27,967 bases of DNA from an uncultured Collinsella sp. (lineage in GTDB: Bacteria; Actinomycetota; Coriobacteriia; Coriobacteriales; Coriobacteriaceae), in the NCBI GenBank assembly GCA_900751755.1, contig CAADSP010000091.1:1-27967 (forward strand), read 5' to 3'. Both the position numbers and the translations under genes were made by a program. Positions 15,910-23,315 of the stretch are shown piece after piece; position 1 is the first letter of the stretch; each line of letters opens with the position of its first letter. Under the pieces are notes generated by a model. It did not search any database. It was not told the DNA's origin and worked only from the letters and a program-made list of their open reading frames with translations.

Positions 15910-16002
15910 ACATCAGATGTATTTCGAACAAATTTCAAAATGAAACATCAGACCTTTCTAAAACACGCTATAGTCATCAGACGAATTCAAAAGGTCTGAT
16001 GA
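15910..16002. promoter_or_regulatory. CATCAGA half-site cluster, probable operator of the divergent GntR regulator
   Basis: Half-sites occur at 15910-15920 (ACATCAGATGT), 15946-15954 (CATCAGACC) and as an inverted repeat TCATCAGAC (15974-15982) / GTCTGATGA (15994-16002). The inverted repeat lies between a -10-like TATAGT (15969-15974) and the ribosome site GGAGG of gntP. Binding there would block the permease operon, and the site at 15910 is close to the regulator's own upstream region. I see no strong -35 box. The regulator's identity is inferred from position. Confidence 0.6.
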
Positions 16003-16014
16003 ATTGGAGGAAAG

Positions 16015-17376
16015 ATGTCAGACCCAACGTTTATGGCAGACCCCACCAGGTTGGTTATCGCCGCCATCGTGGGCATCGCGCTGCTGCTTGCGCTCATCAT
16101 CAAGTTCAAGCTGCATCCCGTGCTTTCGATGATGGTCTCGGCGCTCGCGATCGGTATCGGCGCCGGTATGCCGCTCGACCTGGTGGCGGACACTGTCACC
16201 AAGGGCGTGGGCACCACGCTGCAAAACATCGCCCTGCTCATTGGCCTGGGCTCGATGTTTGGCCAGATTTTTGAGGAGAGCGGCGGCGCCAAGAAGATTG
16301 CCCAGACTTTTATCGATACCTTTGGTCAGGGTCACTCCAGTTGGGCGCTAGGCATTACCGGTCTGGTCATCGGTACTACGGTGTTCTTTGAGGCCGGCGT
16401 GGTCGTTTTGATTCCGCTTGCGTTTAGCGTGGCATCGCAGACCAAGAAGTCGACGCTCTACTACGGCATCGCGCTGCTCGCGGGACTGGCCGCTGGCTAT
16501 GCGTTTGTGCCGCCTTCGGCCGGTTCGGTTTTGGTCGCCGGCACGCTCGGCGTCGATTTGGGCACCATGATTCTCGTCGGTATCCCTACCGCCTTCATCG
16601 CCATGGCGATCGCCGGCGTCATCTGGGGGCGCAACGTGGGCGGTCGCATCTTTACCGATGTTCCGGAGCACTTTACCTCTGCCGAGGGCGCGAGCGACGA
16701 AAAGGAGCTTCCCTCCTTTGGCATGGTGCTTGCCATCGTGCTCACGCCGCTTTGTCTGATTTTGCTGGGCACACTGTCCTCTTATATCCCCATGCCCGCC
16801 GAGCTCGCTTCGATTCTTGCCTTCCTGGGCAAGCCGTTCGTCGCTTTGACGCTCGCCACGCTCGTCGCGATGTACCTGCTGGGCGCGCGCCGCGGCTACT
16901 CCGGCGCCGAGCTCAAGGCCTTGCTCGACCGCTCTCTTAAGCCCGTCGGCATGATCTTGCTGGTTATCGCTTGCGGCGGCGTCATTCGCTGGATGCTGCA
17001 GGACTGCGGCTTGGGCCAGGTTATCGGTCCCGTGCTCGAGAACTGCCCGCTGCCCCTCGTGGTTGTCGGCTTCCTCATCGCTGCGCTCGTCCGTGCCTCG
17101 GTCGGTAGCTCTATTGTTTCGATGACCATGGCGTCGGGCATTATGGCCGCCATGCCCGCGGTTGCCGGTGCTTCGGTGCTCATGCGTGCCGCTATCTGTC
17201 TTGCCATCTGCGGCGGTGCCACGGCCCTCTCGCACGTCAACGATGCCGGTTTTTGGATGTGCTCCTCGTTCCTGGAGATTGACGAGAAAACCACCCTCAA
17301 GTCCTGGACCATTATGGAGACGCTCATCGGCCTTTCGGGTCTTGCCTGCGCCCTGGTGATTTCGTTCTTCGCCTAG
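16015..17376 (+). CDS. GntP-family gluconate/sugar-acid permease
   Basis: A 453-residue, almost entirely hydrophobic protein of about 12-14 membrane segments. It contains the GntP family stretches GLGSMFGQIFEESGGAKKIA, FVPPSAGSV, RASVGSSIVSMTMASGI and the C-terminal ALSHVNDAGFWM. ATG 16015 has GGAGG four bases upstream. It is divergent from the GntR regulator, and the IlvD/Edd dehydratase follows after about 108 bp on the same strand. The likely substrate is gluconate or another aldonate/hexuronate entering the same KDG pool as the pectin genes. The exact substrate cannot be told from the sequence. Confidence 0.9.
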   Translation: MSDPTFMADPTRLVIAAIVGIALLLALIIKFKLHPVLSMMVSALAIGIGAGMPLDLVADTVTKGVGTTLQNIALLIGLGSMFGQIFEESGGAKKIAQTFIDTFGQGHSSWALGITGLVIGTTVFFEAGVVVLIPLAFSVASQTKKSTLYYGIALLAGLAAGYAFVPPSAGSVLVAGTLGVDLGTMILVGIPTAFIAMAIAGVIWGRNVGGRIFTDVPEHFTSAEGASDEKELPSFGMVLAIVLTPLCLILLGTLSSYIPMPAELASILAFLGKPFVALTLATLVAMYLLGARRGYSGAELKALLDRSLKPVGMILLVIACGGVIRWMLQDCGLGQVIGPVLENCPLPLVVVGFLIAALVRASVGSSIVSMTMASGIMAAMPAVAGASVLMRAAICLAICGGATALSHVNDAGFWMCSSFLEIDEKTTLKSWTIMETLIGLSGLACALVISFFA

Positions 17377-17399
17377 TTCGCGTAGCTAAGCATCTTTTG

Positions 17400-17453
17400 C
17401 CGAGTGCATCGCTCGGTACCCATTTACACCTGATTCATTAACCAACGATTGGT
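17400..17453. promoter_or_regulatory. Small palindromes between gntP and the dehydratase gene
   Basis: Two short inverted repeats are visible: CCGAG/CTCGG (17400-17416) and ACCAA-CGA-TTGGT (17441-17453). The second could be a regulator site near the dehydratase start. There is no convincing terminator or promoter, so the permease and dehydratase genes may be cotranscribed. Confidence 0.3.
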
Positions 17454-17484
17454 ACAACCGTTCAAATCAAAAGAGGAGAGCATC

Positions 17485-19263
17485 ATGGACGAGAAGACCA
17501 AGGCACAGATTCAGCAGGAGGCAGCCGACCTGGTTGCCAAGCTGCAGCCGCGTTCCGGCAAGTTTCGCACCATCAGCCCCGAGATGGACCCGCTGCGTCT
17601 GGGCTCTGGCTGGTCCATCGAGGATCTGGACAAGCCGCAGGTCATTATCGAGTCGACGTTCGGCGACTCGCACCCGGGTTCTGCCGGCCTGTTTGAGCTG
17701 GTCGAGGAGGTCCGTGCTGGCGTTGCCGAGGCTGGCGGTCATGGTGCCCGTTACTTCTGCACCGATATCTGCGACGGCGAGGCCCAGGGCCACGACGGCA
17801 TCAACTACTCGCTGCCCAGTCGCGACATGATCGCCAACATGATCGAGATTCATGCCAAGGCCACCCCGTTCGACGCCGGCGTCTTTGTCGCCAGCTGCGA
17901 TAAGGGCCTGCCTGCGAACCTCATGGCCATGGGCCGCATCAACATCCCCTCCATCGTCGTTACCGGCGGTGTCATGGATGCCGGTCCCGACCTGCTGACC
18001 CTGGAGCAGCTCGGCGCCATCTCGGCCCGCTATGAGCGCGGCGAGATTTCCCGCGAGGAGCTCGAGTTTGCCAAGCACAACGCATGCCCCAGCTGCGGCG
18101 CCTGCTCCTTTATGGGTACCGCCTCGACCATGCAGGTTACCGCCGAGGCCCTGGGCCTTATGCTCCCCGGTACCGCCCTGCTGCCCGCAACCAGCTCCGA
18201 TCTGCGTGAGTTTGCGCGCGAGGCTGGCCGTCAGTCCGTGTGGCTCTCCGAGCACAACCTGTGCCCCCGCGACATCGTGACCAAGGAGTCCTTCGAGAAT
18301 CTCATCATGGTCCACGGCGCCATCTCCGGTTCCACCAACTCGCTGCTGCACATTCCCGCGATCGCCCGCGAGTTTGGCATCGAGATGTCCGCCGACGATT
18401 TCGATCGCCTGCACCGTGGCGCCCACTACCTGCTCAACGTTCGCCCCGCAGGCGAGTGGCCGGCGCAGTTCTTCTACTATGCGGGCGGCGTGCCGCGCAT
18501 CATGGAGGAGATCAAGTCGATGCTCCACCTCGATGTCATGACCGTCACCGGCAAGACTCTCGGCGAGAACCTCGAGGACCTTAAGAACAACGGTTACTAC
18601 GAGAAGTGCGGCCGCTACCTGGAGAAGTGGAATCTCAAGCGCGAGGACATCATCCGTCCGTTTGACCAGGCCTTCGGCACCGACGGTTCCATCGCCATCC
18701 TCCACGGCAATCTTGCTCCCGAGGGCGCGGTCGTCAAGCACACCGTCGTTCCGCGCGAGATGTTCCAGGCTACGCTCAAGGCCCGTCCGTTCGACTGCGA
18801 GGAGGACGCCATTCACGCCGTCCTGACGCACGAGGTCAAGCCCGGCGATGCCGTTATCATTCGTTATGAGGGCCCCAAGGGTTCCGGCATGCCCGAGATG
18901 TTCTACACCACCGAAGCTATCGCCAGCGACCCCGAGCTGGGCGCGAGCATTGCCCTGATCACTGACGGCCGCTTCTCCGGCGCCTCCAAGGGCCCGGCTA
19001 TCGGTCACGTTTCGCCCGAGGCTGCCGTGGGCGGCCCGATTGCCCTGATCGAGGAGGGCGACCTTATCCGGATCAACATCCCCGAGCGCTCGCTGTCTAT
19101 TGTGGGCATTGCCGGTAAGGAGATGGAGCCGGCCGAGGTCGACGCCGTCCTGGCCGAGCGCCGAGCCGCTTGGAAGCCCAAGGCTAATCGCTATACCTCC
19201 GGCACGCTCAAGTTCTTTACCGAGCATGCAGTTTCCGCCATTCAGGGTGGCTATATGGAGTAG
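17485..19263 (+). CDS. IlvD/Edd-family dehydratase, probably for a sugar acid
   Basis: A 592-residue dehydratase of the IlvD/Edd family. Iron-sulfur cysteines are seen in the ICDGEAQGHDG region, at C138 (CDKGLPA) and at C201 in CPSCGAC (C201, C204, C207). The second signature is TDGRFSGAS near the C terminus. ATG 17485 follows AGAGGAGAG; the GTG/ATG at 17449 is not well placed. Members include dihydroxy-acid dehydratase (branched-chain amino acids), 6-phosphogluconate dehydratase and aldonate dehydratases. There are no ilv genes nearby, and the gene sits behind gntP, so a sugar-acid dehydratase making a 2-keto-3-deoxy acid is favoured. A true IlvD cannot be excluded. Confidence 0.82.
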   Translation: MDEKTKAQIQQEAADLVAKLQPRSGKFRTISPEMDPLRLGSGWSIEDLDKPQVIIESTFGDSHPGSAGLFELVEEVRAGVAEAGGHGARYFCTDICDGEAQGHDGINYSLPSRDMIANMIEIHAKATPFDAGVFVASCDKGLPANLMAMGRINIPSIVVTGGVMDAGPDLLTLEQLGAISARYERGEISREELEFAKHNACPSCGACSFMGTASTMQVTAEALGLMLPGTALLPATSSDLREFAREAGRQSVWLSEHNLCPRDIVTKESFENLIMVHGAISGSTNSLLHIPAIAREFGIEMSADDFDRLHRGAHYLLNVRPAGEWPAQFFYYAGGVPRIMEEIKSMLHLDVMTVTGKTLGENLEDLKNNGYYEKCGRYLEKWNLKREDIIRPFDQAFGTDGSIAILHGNLAPEGAVVKHTVVPREMFQATLKARPFDCEEDAIHAVLTHEVKPGDAVIIRYEGPKGSGMPEMFYTTEAIASDPELGASIALITDGRFSGASKGPAIGHVSPEAAVGGPIALIEEGDLIRINIPERSLSIVGIAGKEMEPAEVDAVLAERRAAWKPKANRYTSGTLKFFTEHAVSAIQGGYME

Positions 19264-19389
19264 CGCCCATGCGCATCAAATATCTCCTCTCATAGATGTG
19301 CGGCACAAAGAGCCCCGAGCCACGTCACCGGGGCGCGTTGTTCAGCGCCGCCGGGGCGCTCCACTCAAACGACAAGAGACGTCTTACGC

Positions 19390-19431
19390 AAGCGCCCGCG
19401 TCCGTGGATAAAACCACGGGCGTGGGCGCTT
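19390..19431. terminator. Hairpin at the end of the ArsC-like gene
   Basis: Arms AAGCGCCCGCGTCCGTGG and CCACGGGCGTGGGCGCTT pair with a small internal mismatch. It lies just after the stop of the minus-strand ArsC-like gene and after the end of the plus-strand dehydratase gene, so it can serve both as a bidirectional barrier. The T-tracts are short, so efficiency is uncertain. Confidence 0.6.
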
Positions 19432-19435
19432 CACT

Positions 19436-19777
19436 TTATTCCCAGCCCTTCCACACGTCAGGCTCGTAGCCAACGGTTGCCTGGCGGCCGTTGCGAACGA
19501 TGGGCTCACGAAGAATCTGCTGGTTATCGAGCACCTTTTCGAACTTCTGGTCGGCAGCAAGATACTGTACGAGCGCAACCGTGTCGGCATCTTTCGCCTT
19601 TGGATCGATCACAGCGTCGATTCCGCCGACGGCGCGCGCCACGCTTTCGAGCTCGCCTTTGCTCATCCCCTTTTCCTTCAAGTCGATGAACTGGAACTTC
19701 ACACGACGTTCCTTGAAATAGCGCTGCGCCTTCTTAGTATCGAAGCTTTTCTTCGTGCCGAATATCTGGATGTTCAT
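19436..19777 (-). CDS. ArsC/Spx-like thioredoxin-fold protein lacking the catalytic cysteine
   Basis: A 113-residue protein of the ArsC family (YffB/Spx-like). The start MNIQIFGTKKSFDTKKAQ corresponds to the family's Y-G-x-x-x-C-x-T-x-K-K motif, but Ser stands at the usual Cys position. ILREPIVRNGRQATVGYEPDVW matches the C-terminal R-P-I/V region that binds the oxyanion in ArsC. The cysteine is missing, so arsenate reduction is unlikely and a Spx-like partner-binding or other redox role is more plausible. It stands alone, convergent to the dehydratase, and its start faces the exporter leader region. The function is unknown. Confidence 0.75.
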   Translation of the reverse strand: MNIQIFGTKKSFDTKKAQRYFKERRVKFQFIDLKEKGMSKGELESVARAVGGIDAVIDPKAKDADTVALVQYLAADQKFEKVLDNQQILREPIVRNGRQATVGYEPDVWKGWE

Positions 19778-20061
19778 ACGTACCGCCTTCGCTCAATTCT
19801 CGTCCGTCCATGATACGACAAGGGAGCCGAGCAAAAACAGAGCAGGCGGAGATGGAGGAGGACGGCGACCGACCGTCGGCAAGAGTCGGCCGGATCGGAC
19901 TGGCGCCCAGCGCGCGCCGGCGACACGCTCGCAGCTGCACACATAGCCGATGTACAAGCTCGCCGCGGCGTTCCCTCGCCCCGCGGTGTGGCGATAGAGA
20001 AGCACGCCACCCGTCAACGATGGCGCCTCGGTGAAGAAAATCAACGTCTGGGTTACATCCC
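19778..20061. other. Non-coding stretch without a recognisable gene
   Basis: High-GC intergenic DNA between the ArsC-like gene and the exporter promoter. The short open frames on both strands overlap each other, are arginine- and serine-rich and look like chance frames of GC-rich DNA. I see no tRNA or clear terminator. Confidence 0.5.
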
Positions 20062-20090
20062 TTGAAAGGGGCGAAGACGGCTGCTAGAAT
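20062..20090 (+). promoter_or_regulatory. Strong promoter for the exporter leader
   Basis: TTGAAA (20062-20067) and TAGAAT (20085-20090) are separated by exactly 17 bp. Transcription would start around 20097, giving a leader of about 200 nt before the exporter start at 20298. Confidence 0.7.
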
Positions 20091-20101
20091 ACCTCCCCGC
20101 T

Positions 20102-20215
20102 ATGAAGGATTTGACCAAAGCATACATCGCAATTCGGCGGCCCCTGGTATACGGGGCCTCTCCTGTTGTTCCCCAAGTGCGCTCTGAGCAGCCGCTTTCT
20201 TCCTGTCGTATCTGA
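20102..20215 (+). CDS. Possible 37-residue leader peptide of the drug exporter
   Basis: ATG 20102 opens a 37-codon frame beginning MKDLTKAYIAIRRPLVYG and ending with TGA 20213-20215. It begins only about five bases after the predicted transcription start, so translation would be nearly leaderless. Inside the frame is GGCCCC (20139-20144) / GGGGCC (20153-20158), and at its stop is ATGCACG (20215-20221) / CGTGCAT (20229-20235). Resistance genes are often controlled by ribosome stalling in such frames, but this peptide matches none I know. It may be a chance frame. Confidence 0.4.
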   Translation: MKDLTKAYIAIRRPLVYGASPVVPQVRSEQPLSSCRI

Positions 20216-20297
20216 TGCACGCATAGCACGTGCATGTTATTTCGCCCGTGGGCCGGCGCGCCTTCGGCGAAGAATCGAATAGATACGAAGGAAGCTT

Positions 20298-21737
20298 ATG
20301 TCTGATAATTGTACGGTCGCGCCCGCCAATGGGCGCATTACCGGTACCCAGATCCGCATCGTCGCGGTCGTCGTCCTGGGTGCCTTCTTGGCGCTACTGA
20401 ACCAAACGGTGATGTCGCCTGCGCTGCCGGTCATCATGTCCGATTTCGCCATCGATGCCTCGACTGCCCAGTGGATCATGTCCATATACCCGCTGGTGAG
20501 CGGCATCATGGTCCCCGTTTCGGCGTTCCTTATCGACAAGTTCAGCACCCGCGCGCTATTCTTCGGGGCGACGCTGGTGTTCGCGCTGGGCACGCTGCTG
20601 TGCGCCGCAGCCCCTGATTTCCTGTTCCTCATCATCGGTCGCGTGTTGCAAGCGGCGGGCTCAGGCGTGCTTATGCCGCTTGTCTCGGTGGTTCCCATGC
20701 TGGTGTTCCCCGTCGAGAAACGAGGAACGGCTATGGGCATGGCGGGCATCGTCATGTCGGCGGGTCCCGCGGTCGGCCCCGTCGTAGGCGGTGCGGTGAT
20801 CGACACGTACGGCTGGCGCACCATGATCGGCGCCATCGTCCCCCTCGCAATTCTCGTGCTGGTGCTGGGCGTGTTCATGCTGAAAAACGTGGGCGAGCTG
20901 AAGAACCCCAAGCTCGACCTGCCCTCGGTCGTCCTCTCCACCATCGCCTTCGGCGGACTTCTCTACGGGTTCTCGAGCGCCTCGTCGATGGGTTGGGGCA
21001 ACCCCGTGGTGCTCGGCTCGATCGTCGCGGGTGTCGTGTGCTTGGTGCTGTTCGTCGTACGCCAGGGCAAAATCGAGGACCCGCTGCTTCAACTGGGCAC
21101 GCTCAAGACGCGCGAGTTCCGCGTGGCCGCCATCATCGTCACGCTCATCAACGCCGCATGCCTGGTCACCAACACACTGTTGCCGTTGCTGCTGCAAACC
21201 TCGCTTGGCGCTTCGGCCTTCGAAACCGGCATGGCCATGCTTCCCGCCGCGGCGGTGGGCATCATCATCAGCCCTATCTCCGGCGTGGTGTTCGACAAGT
21301 TCGGTCCGCGTGCCATCTCGATCGTCGGCCTGGCCCTCATGACCGGCGCCCTGTTCCTGCTCTCGCTTTCGACGGTAAACACGCCCATCTTGGTGGTTGC
21401 GCTGTTCTGCATGCTGCAGTCCGCCGGCCAGTCGCTCGCGAACATGCCGGTGAACACATGGGGTGTCAATGCCTTGAAAAATGACATGATCGCCCACGGC
21501 AACGCCATCGCGAACACCGGCCGCCAGGTCGCCGGCGGTTTGTGCACGGCGCTCATCATCACGGTCATGACAAGCGTCACCGCGTCGGCCGGCGTCGATG
21601 CGAGCATCCAAGTAGCCACCGCCGTGGGCGCGGGCGTCGCTTACAAGGTGTGCGCGGCAATCGGCCTCGTTTCCCTTATCTGCGCCATATTCAGCGTGCG
21701 CACCAAGAAAACCGCACCGAAAACGAAGGAGGCATAA
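20298..21737 (+). CDS. DHA2-family MFS multidrug efflux transporter (14 TM, EmrB/QacA type)
   Basis: A 479-residue membrane protein with about 14 hydrophobic segments. Motif D1 appears as LALLNQTVMSPALPVI in helix 1, motif A as DKFSTRALFF, and the antiporter motif C as GPAVGPVVGG in helix 5. These identify the 14-helix DHA2 drug:H+ antiporters. ATG 20298 follows GAAGGA. It has a long leader with a possible leader peptide, and the CBS-domain gene follows three bases after its stop. Likely job: export of an antibiotic or other toxic amphiphile. The substrate is unknown. Confidence 0.9.
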   Translation: MSDNCTVAPANGRITGTQIRIVAVVVLGAFLALLNQTVMSPALPVIMSDFAIDASTAQWIMSIYPLVSGIMVPVSAFLIDKFSTRALFFGATLVFALGTLLCAAAPDFLFLIIGRVLQAAGSGVLMPLVSVVPMLVFPVEKRGTAMGMAGIVMSAGPAVGPVVGGAVIDTYGWRTMIGAIVPLAILVLVLGVFMLKNVGELKNPKLDLPSVVLSTIAFGGLLYGFSSASSMGWGNPVVLGSIVAGVVCLVLFVVRQGKIEDPLLQLGTLKTREFRVAAIIVTLINAACLVTNTLLPLLLQTSLGASAFETGMAMLPAAAVGIIISPISGVVFDKFGPRAISIVGLALMTGALFLLSLSTVNTPILVVALFCMLQSAGQSLANMPVNTWGVNALKNDMIAHGNAIANTGRQVAGGLCTALIITVMTSVTASAGVDASIQVATAVGAGVAYKVCAAIGLVSLICAIFSVRTKKTAPKTKEA

Positions 21738-21740
21738 GCG

Positions 21741-22247
21741 ATGTCCGAGATTCTGTCCGAGCGCATCCCGCTCGAGCTCGAGGGGACGCCCGTTTCGAGC
21801 ATCATGATTGAAGAGCCGTTCACCTGCACGCAGGATTGCACGATTTCCGACGTGGTGCGCATGCTCGCCGAAAACGAGGTGAGCAGCATGCCCGTAATCG
21901 ATGAGCGCAACCAGGTGGTCGGGTTCATCTCCGACGGCGATGTCATGGGAGCCATCGCGCAGCATCGCGCTCACACCATCTTCACGGGCGGCGACGCGTC
22001 CATGCTGTACTTCGACGATCAGAGCCTTGAGCAGCGCATCGAAGACCTGAAGGATCGCTGCGTCATGGATTTCGCGACGCGCCAGGTAGTGTGTGCCCGT
22101 CCCGAGCAGAGCATCGCCCGCGTCGCCGCGCTGCTGGCGAAGAAGAAGTTCAAGAAGCTTCCTGTGGTTGATGACGAGGGCAAACTCGTGGGGGTCATCC
22201 GCCGCTCTGCCATCACCAAATACATCTTCGGCATCCTTTTCCAATAG
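21741..22247 (+). CDS. Two-CBS-domain protein
   Basis: A 168-residue soluble protein made of a pair of CBS domains. The first covers roughly residues 12-75 (IMIEEPFTCTQDCTISDVVRM ... VVGFISDGDVM) and the second roughly 100-160 (VVCARPEQSIARVAALL ... LVGVIRRSAIT). Stand-alone CBS pairs (Bateman modules) bind adenine nucleotides and regulate partner proteins. The start lies three bases after the exporter stop, and its ribosome site AAGGAGG is inside the exporter 3' end, so the two are translationally coupled. Energy-sensing control of the exporter is possible but is inference. Confidence 0.88.
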   Translation: MSEILSERIPLELEGTPVSSIMIEEPFTCTQDCTISDVVRMLAENEVSSMPVIDERNQVVGFISDGDVMGAIAQHRAHTIFTGGDASMLYFDDQSLEQRIEDLKDRCVMDFATRQVVCARPEQSIARVAALLAKKKFKKLPVVDDEGKLVGVIRRSAITKYIFGILFQ

Positions 22248-22309
22248 GGGCAGGTCGCACTTGAGGCGAACATCTCGAGGCATCGAGCCAGCAACTGGAC
22301 CAGACAACC

Positions 22310-22367
22310 TTGACACGCACGCGCTTTCCCTCGATGCTTCGGTAAGGGGAGCTGCGAAAATCGCAGC
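22310..22367 (+). promoter_or_regulatory. Weak promoter and hairpin before the MGMT-family gene
   Basis: TTGACA (22310-22315) with a poor -10 (GATGCT, 22333-22338) at 17 bp spacing, followed by the hairpin GCTGCGA-AAA-TCGCAGC (22351-22367). The -35 is perfect and the -10 is not, so this is only a candidate. Confidence 0.4.
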
Positions 22368-22421
22368 ACGGGTGATCGGCGCCGCGCCCCCGAAGGCAAA
22401 AGCGAACACGGGAGCGATACG

Positions 22422-22730
22422 ATGGGAAAAGTCCTGGACGAAGATTTGGTTTATGAGATTCTCTCCGTCGTGGCAGAGATTCCGGCGGGATGCGTCGCCT
22501 CGTACGGTCAGATAGCGCGCCTCATCGGCAGGGAGAAAAACTCTCGCCTGGTCGGAGCGGTGCTGAGCGAGGCGGATCGCTACGGCGATTATCCCTGCCA
22601 CCGCGTCGTCAACCACGCGGGACGCCTCGCGCCAAACTTCCCCGACCAGCGAGCACTACTGACGGAGGAAGGAGTCGCCTTCCGAGACAACGGCTGCGTC
22701 GACATGAAAAAGCACCAGTGGAACGAGTAG
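22422..22730 (+). CDS. MGMT-family protein (methylated-DNA cysteine methyltransferase domain)
   Basis: A 102-residue protein consisting only of the DNA-binding/active-site domain of O6-alkylguanine transferases. It has the helix-turn-helix VASYGQIARLIG and the active-site motif PCHRVV with the acceptor cysteine present. Alkyltransferase-like (ATL) proteins of this length carry Trp or Ala at that position, so this one may be a real, short transferase. The C-terminal tail FRDNGCVDMKKHQWNE is family-like. It may follow the CBS gene in one transcript or use the weak promoter upstream. Role: repair or recognition of alkylated guanine. Confidence 0.85.
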   Translation: MGKVLDEDLVYEILSVVAEIPAGCVASYGQIARLIGREKNSRLVGAVLSEADRYGDYPCHRVVNHAGRLAPNFPDQRALLTEEGVAFRDNGCVDMKKHQWNE

Positions 22731-22944
22731 CCAGGCAGCGTAGCGTCGAAAGGAGCGACGCCACGGGGAACGACCTGCGCCCCGCCGCCGGACAACCTAT
22801 GGCAAAGTGACACGTCCCACAAAGAGCGGCGCACCAGTACGAGACACGACCGCGACGTAAAAAGACCCTATGATACTCGTAAGCATCTATCTGATTGCCC
22901 GCCTCGAGGTACCCAAAGAACGAGAGATGCCGAAACCCCTAGAC

Positions 22945-22980
22945 AAAGAAAAAGGTCGGGAGCTTTTATGCTTCCGACCT
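22945..22980 (-). terminator. Native terminator of the disrupted tRNA-Met gene
   Basis: On the minus strand AGGTCGGAAGC (22980-22970) pairs with GCTCCCGACCT (22963-22953), followed by TTTTTC. It lies directly after the CCA end of the tRNA fragment, showing that the original 3' flank of the tRNA gene is still in place. Confidence 0.85.
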
Positions 22981-22989
22981 GAAGTTTCA

Positions 22990-23034
22990 TGGTCGCGGGG
23001 GGCGGATTTGAACCACCGACCTTCGGGTTATGAG
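22990..23034 (-). tRNA. 3' half of a tRNA-Met gene (attachment-site remnant)
   Basis: The minus strand reads ctCATAACCCGAAGGTCGG, the anticodon loop with CAT plus the 3' arm of the anticodon stem. The T-arm GGTTCAAATCC, an acceptor 3' strand and an encoded CCA at 22992-22990 follow. The 5' half of the gene is absent: just upstream (23035 onward) the sequence no longer matches a tRNA. This is the short att copy left when a tyrosine integrase inserts DNA at a tRNA 3' end. The full tRNA should lie at the other end of the element, to the right. The identity rests on the anticodon and the conserved arms. Confidence 0.85.
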
Positions 23035-23063
23035 GTCGCTACGACGTTGTTTCATTCAGACAT

Positions 23064-23163
23064 TTCGACCCAAATTGAAGTCAATATAACTCCAGGTCAT
23101 TTGATGTTTTCATAGATTTACGAAAGAAAAGTACGCGGAATAATTCGACCCAAATTCGACCCA
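23064..23163 (+). repeat. Direct repeats TTCGACCCA(AATT), candidate integrase arm-binding sites
   Basis: TTCGACCCAAATT occurs at 23064-23076 and again at 23144-23156, overlapping a third TTCGACCCA at 23155-23163. They lie between the tRNA att core and the integrase remnant, where tyrosine integrases usually have their arm-type sites. Function is inferred. Confidence 0.6.
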
Positions 23164-23190
23164 CAACGAGCTTGAAAGCGGTCAGGCGGA

Positions 23191-23242
23191 GCATTACCCT
23201 TGGGGTGTGACCCCACGCAGGGCCCACCACCAAGGGTAATGC
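23191..23242. repeat. 13-bp perfect inverted repeat upstream of the integrase
   Basis: GCATTACCCTTGG (23191-23203) and CCAAGGGTAATGC (23230-23242) form a perfect stem around a 26-nt loop that itself contains GGGGTGTGACCCC. It may be an attenuator or a binding site controlling the integrase gene. No T-tract. Confidence 0.6.
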
Positions 23243-23315
23243 CCACCCGCCCCAGCCCTTTGCGCCATTCCGCGCAACCGAGCGCGATTCTCAGGCACTT
23301 CAGGCAAGGAACACG

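Noticed and set aside
17467..19227. 586-codon open frame antisense to the IlvD/Edd gene
   Set aside because: Same shadow effect of GC-rich, GAC/GAG-biased codons; no ribosome site and no domains.
20661..22616. 651-codon open frame antisense to the exporter, CBS and MGMT genes
   Set aside because: It crosses three well-supported genes and is His/Arg/Asp-rich without any motif.
22990..23080. Complete tRNA-Met gene
   Set aside because: Only the part from the anticodon to the CCA is present; upstream of position 23034 there is no D-arm or acceptor 5' strand.
22870..23115. 81-codon plus-strand frame covering the tRNA fragment
   Set aside because: It translates the complement of a terminator and tRNA remnant; no ribosome site and no protein likeness.
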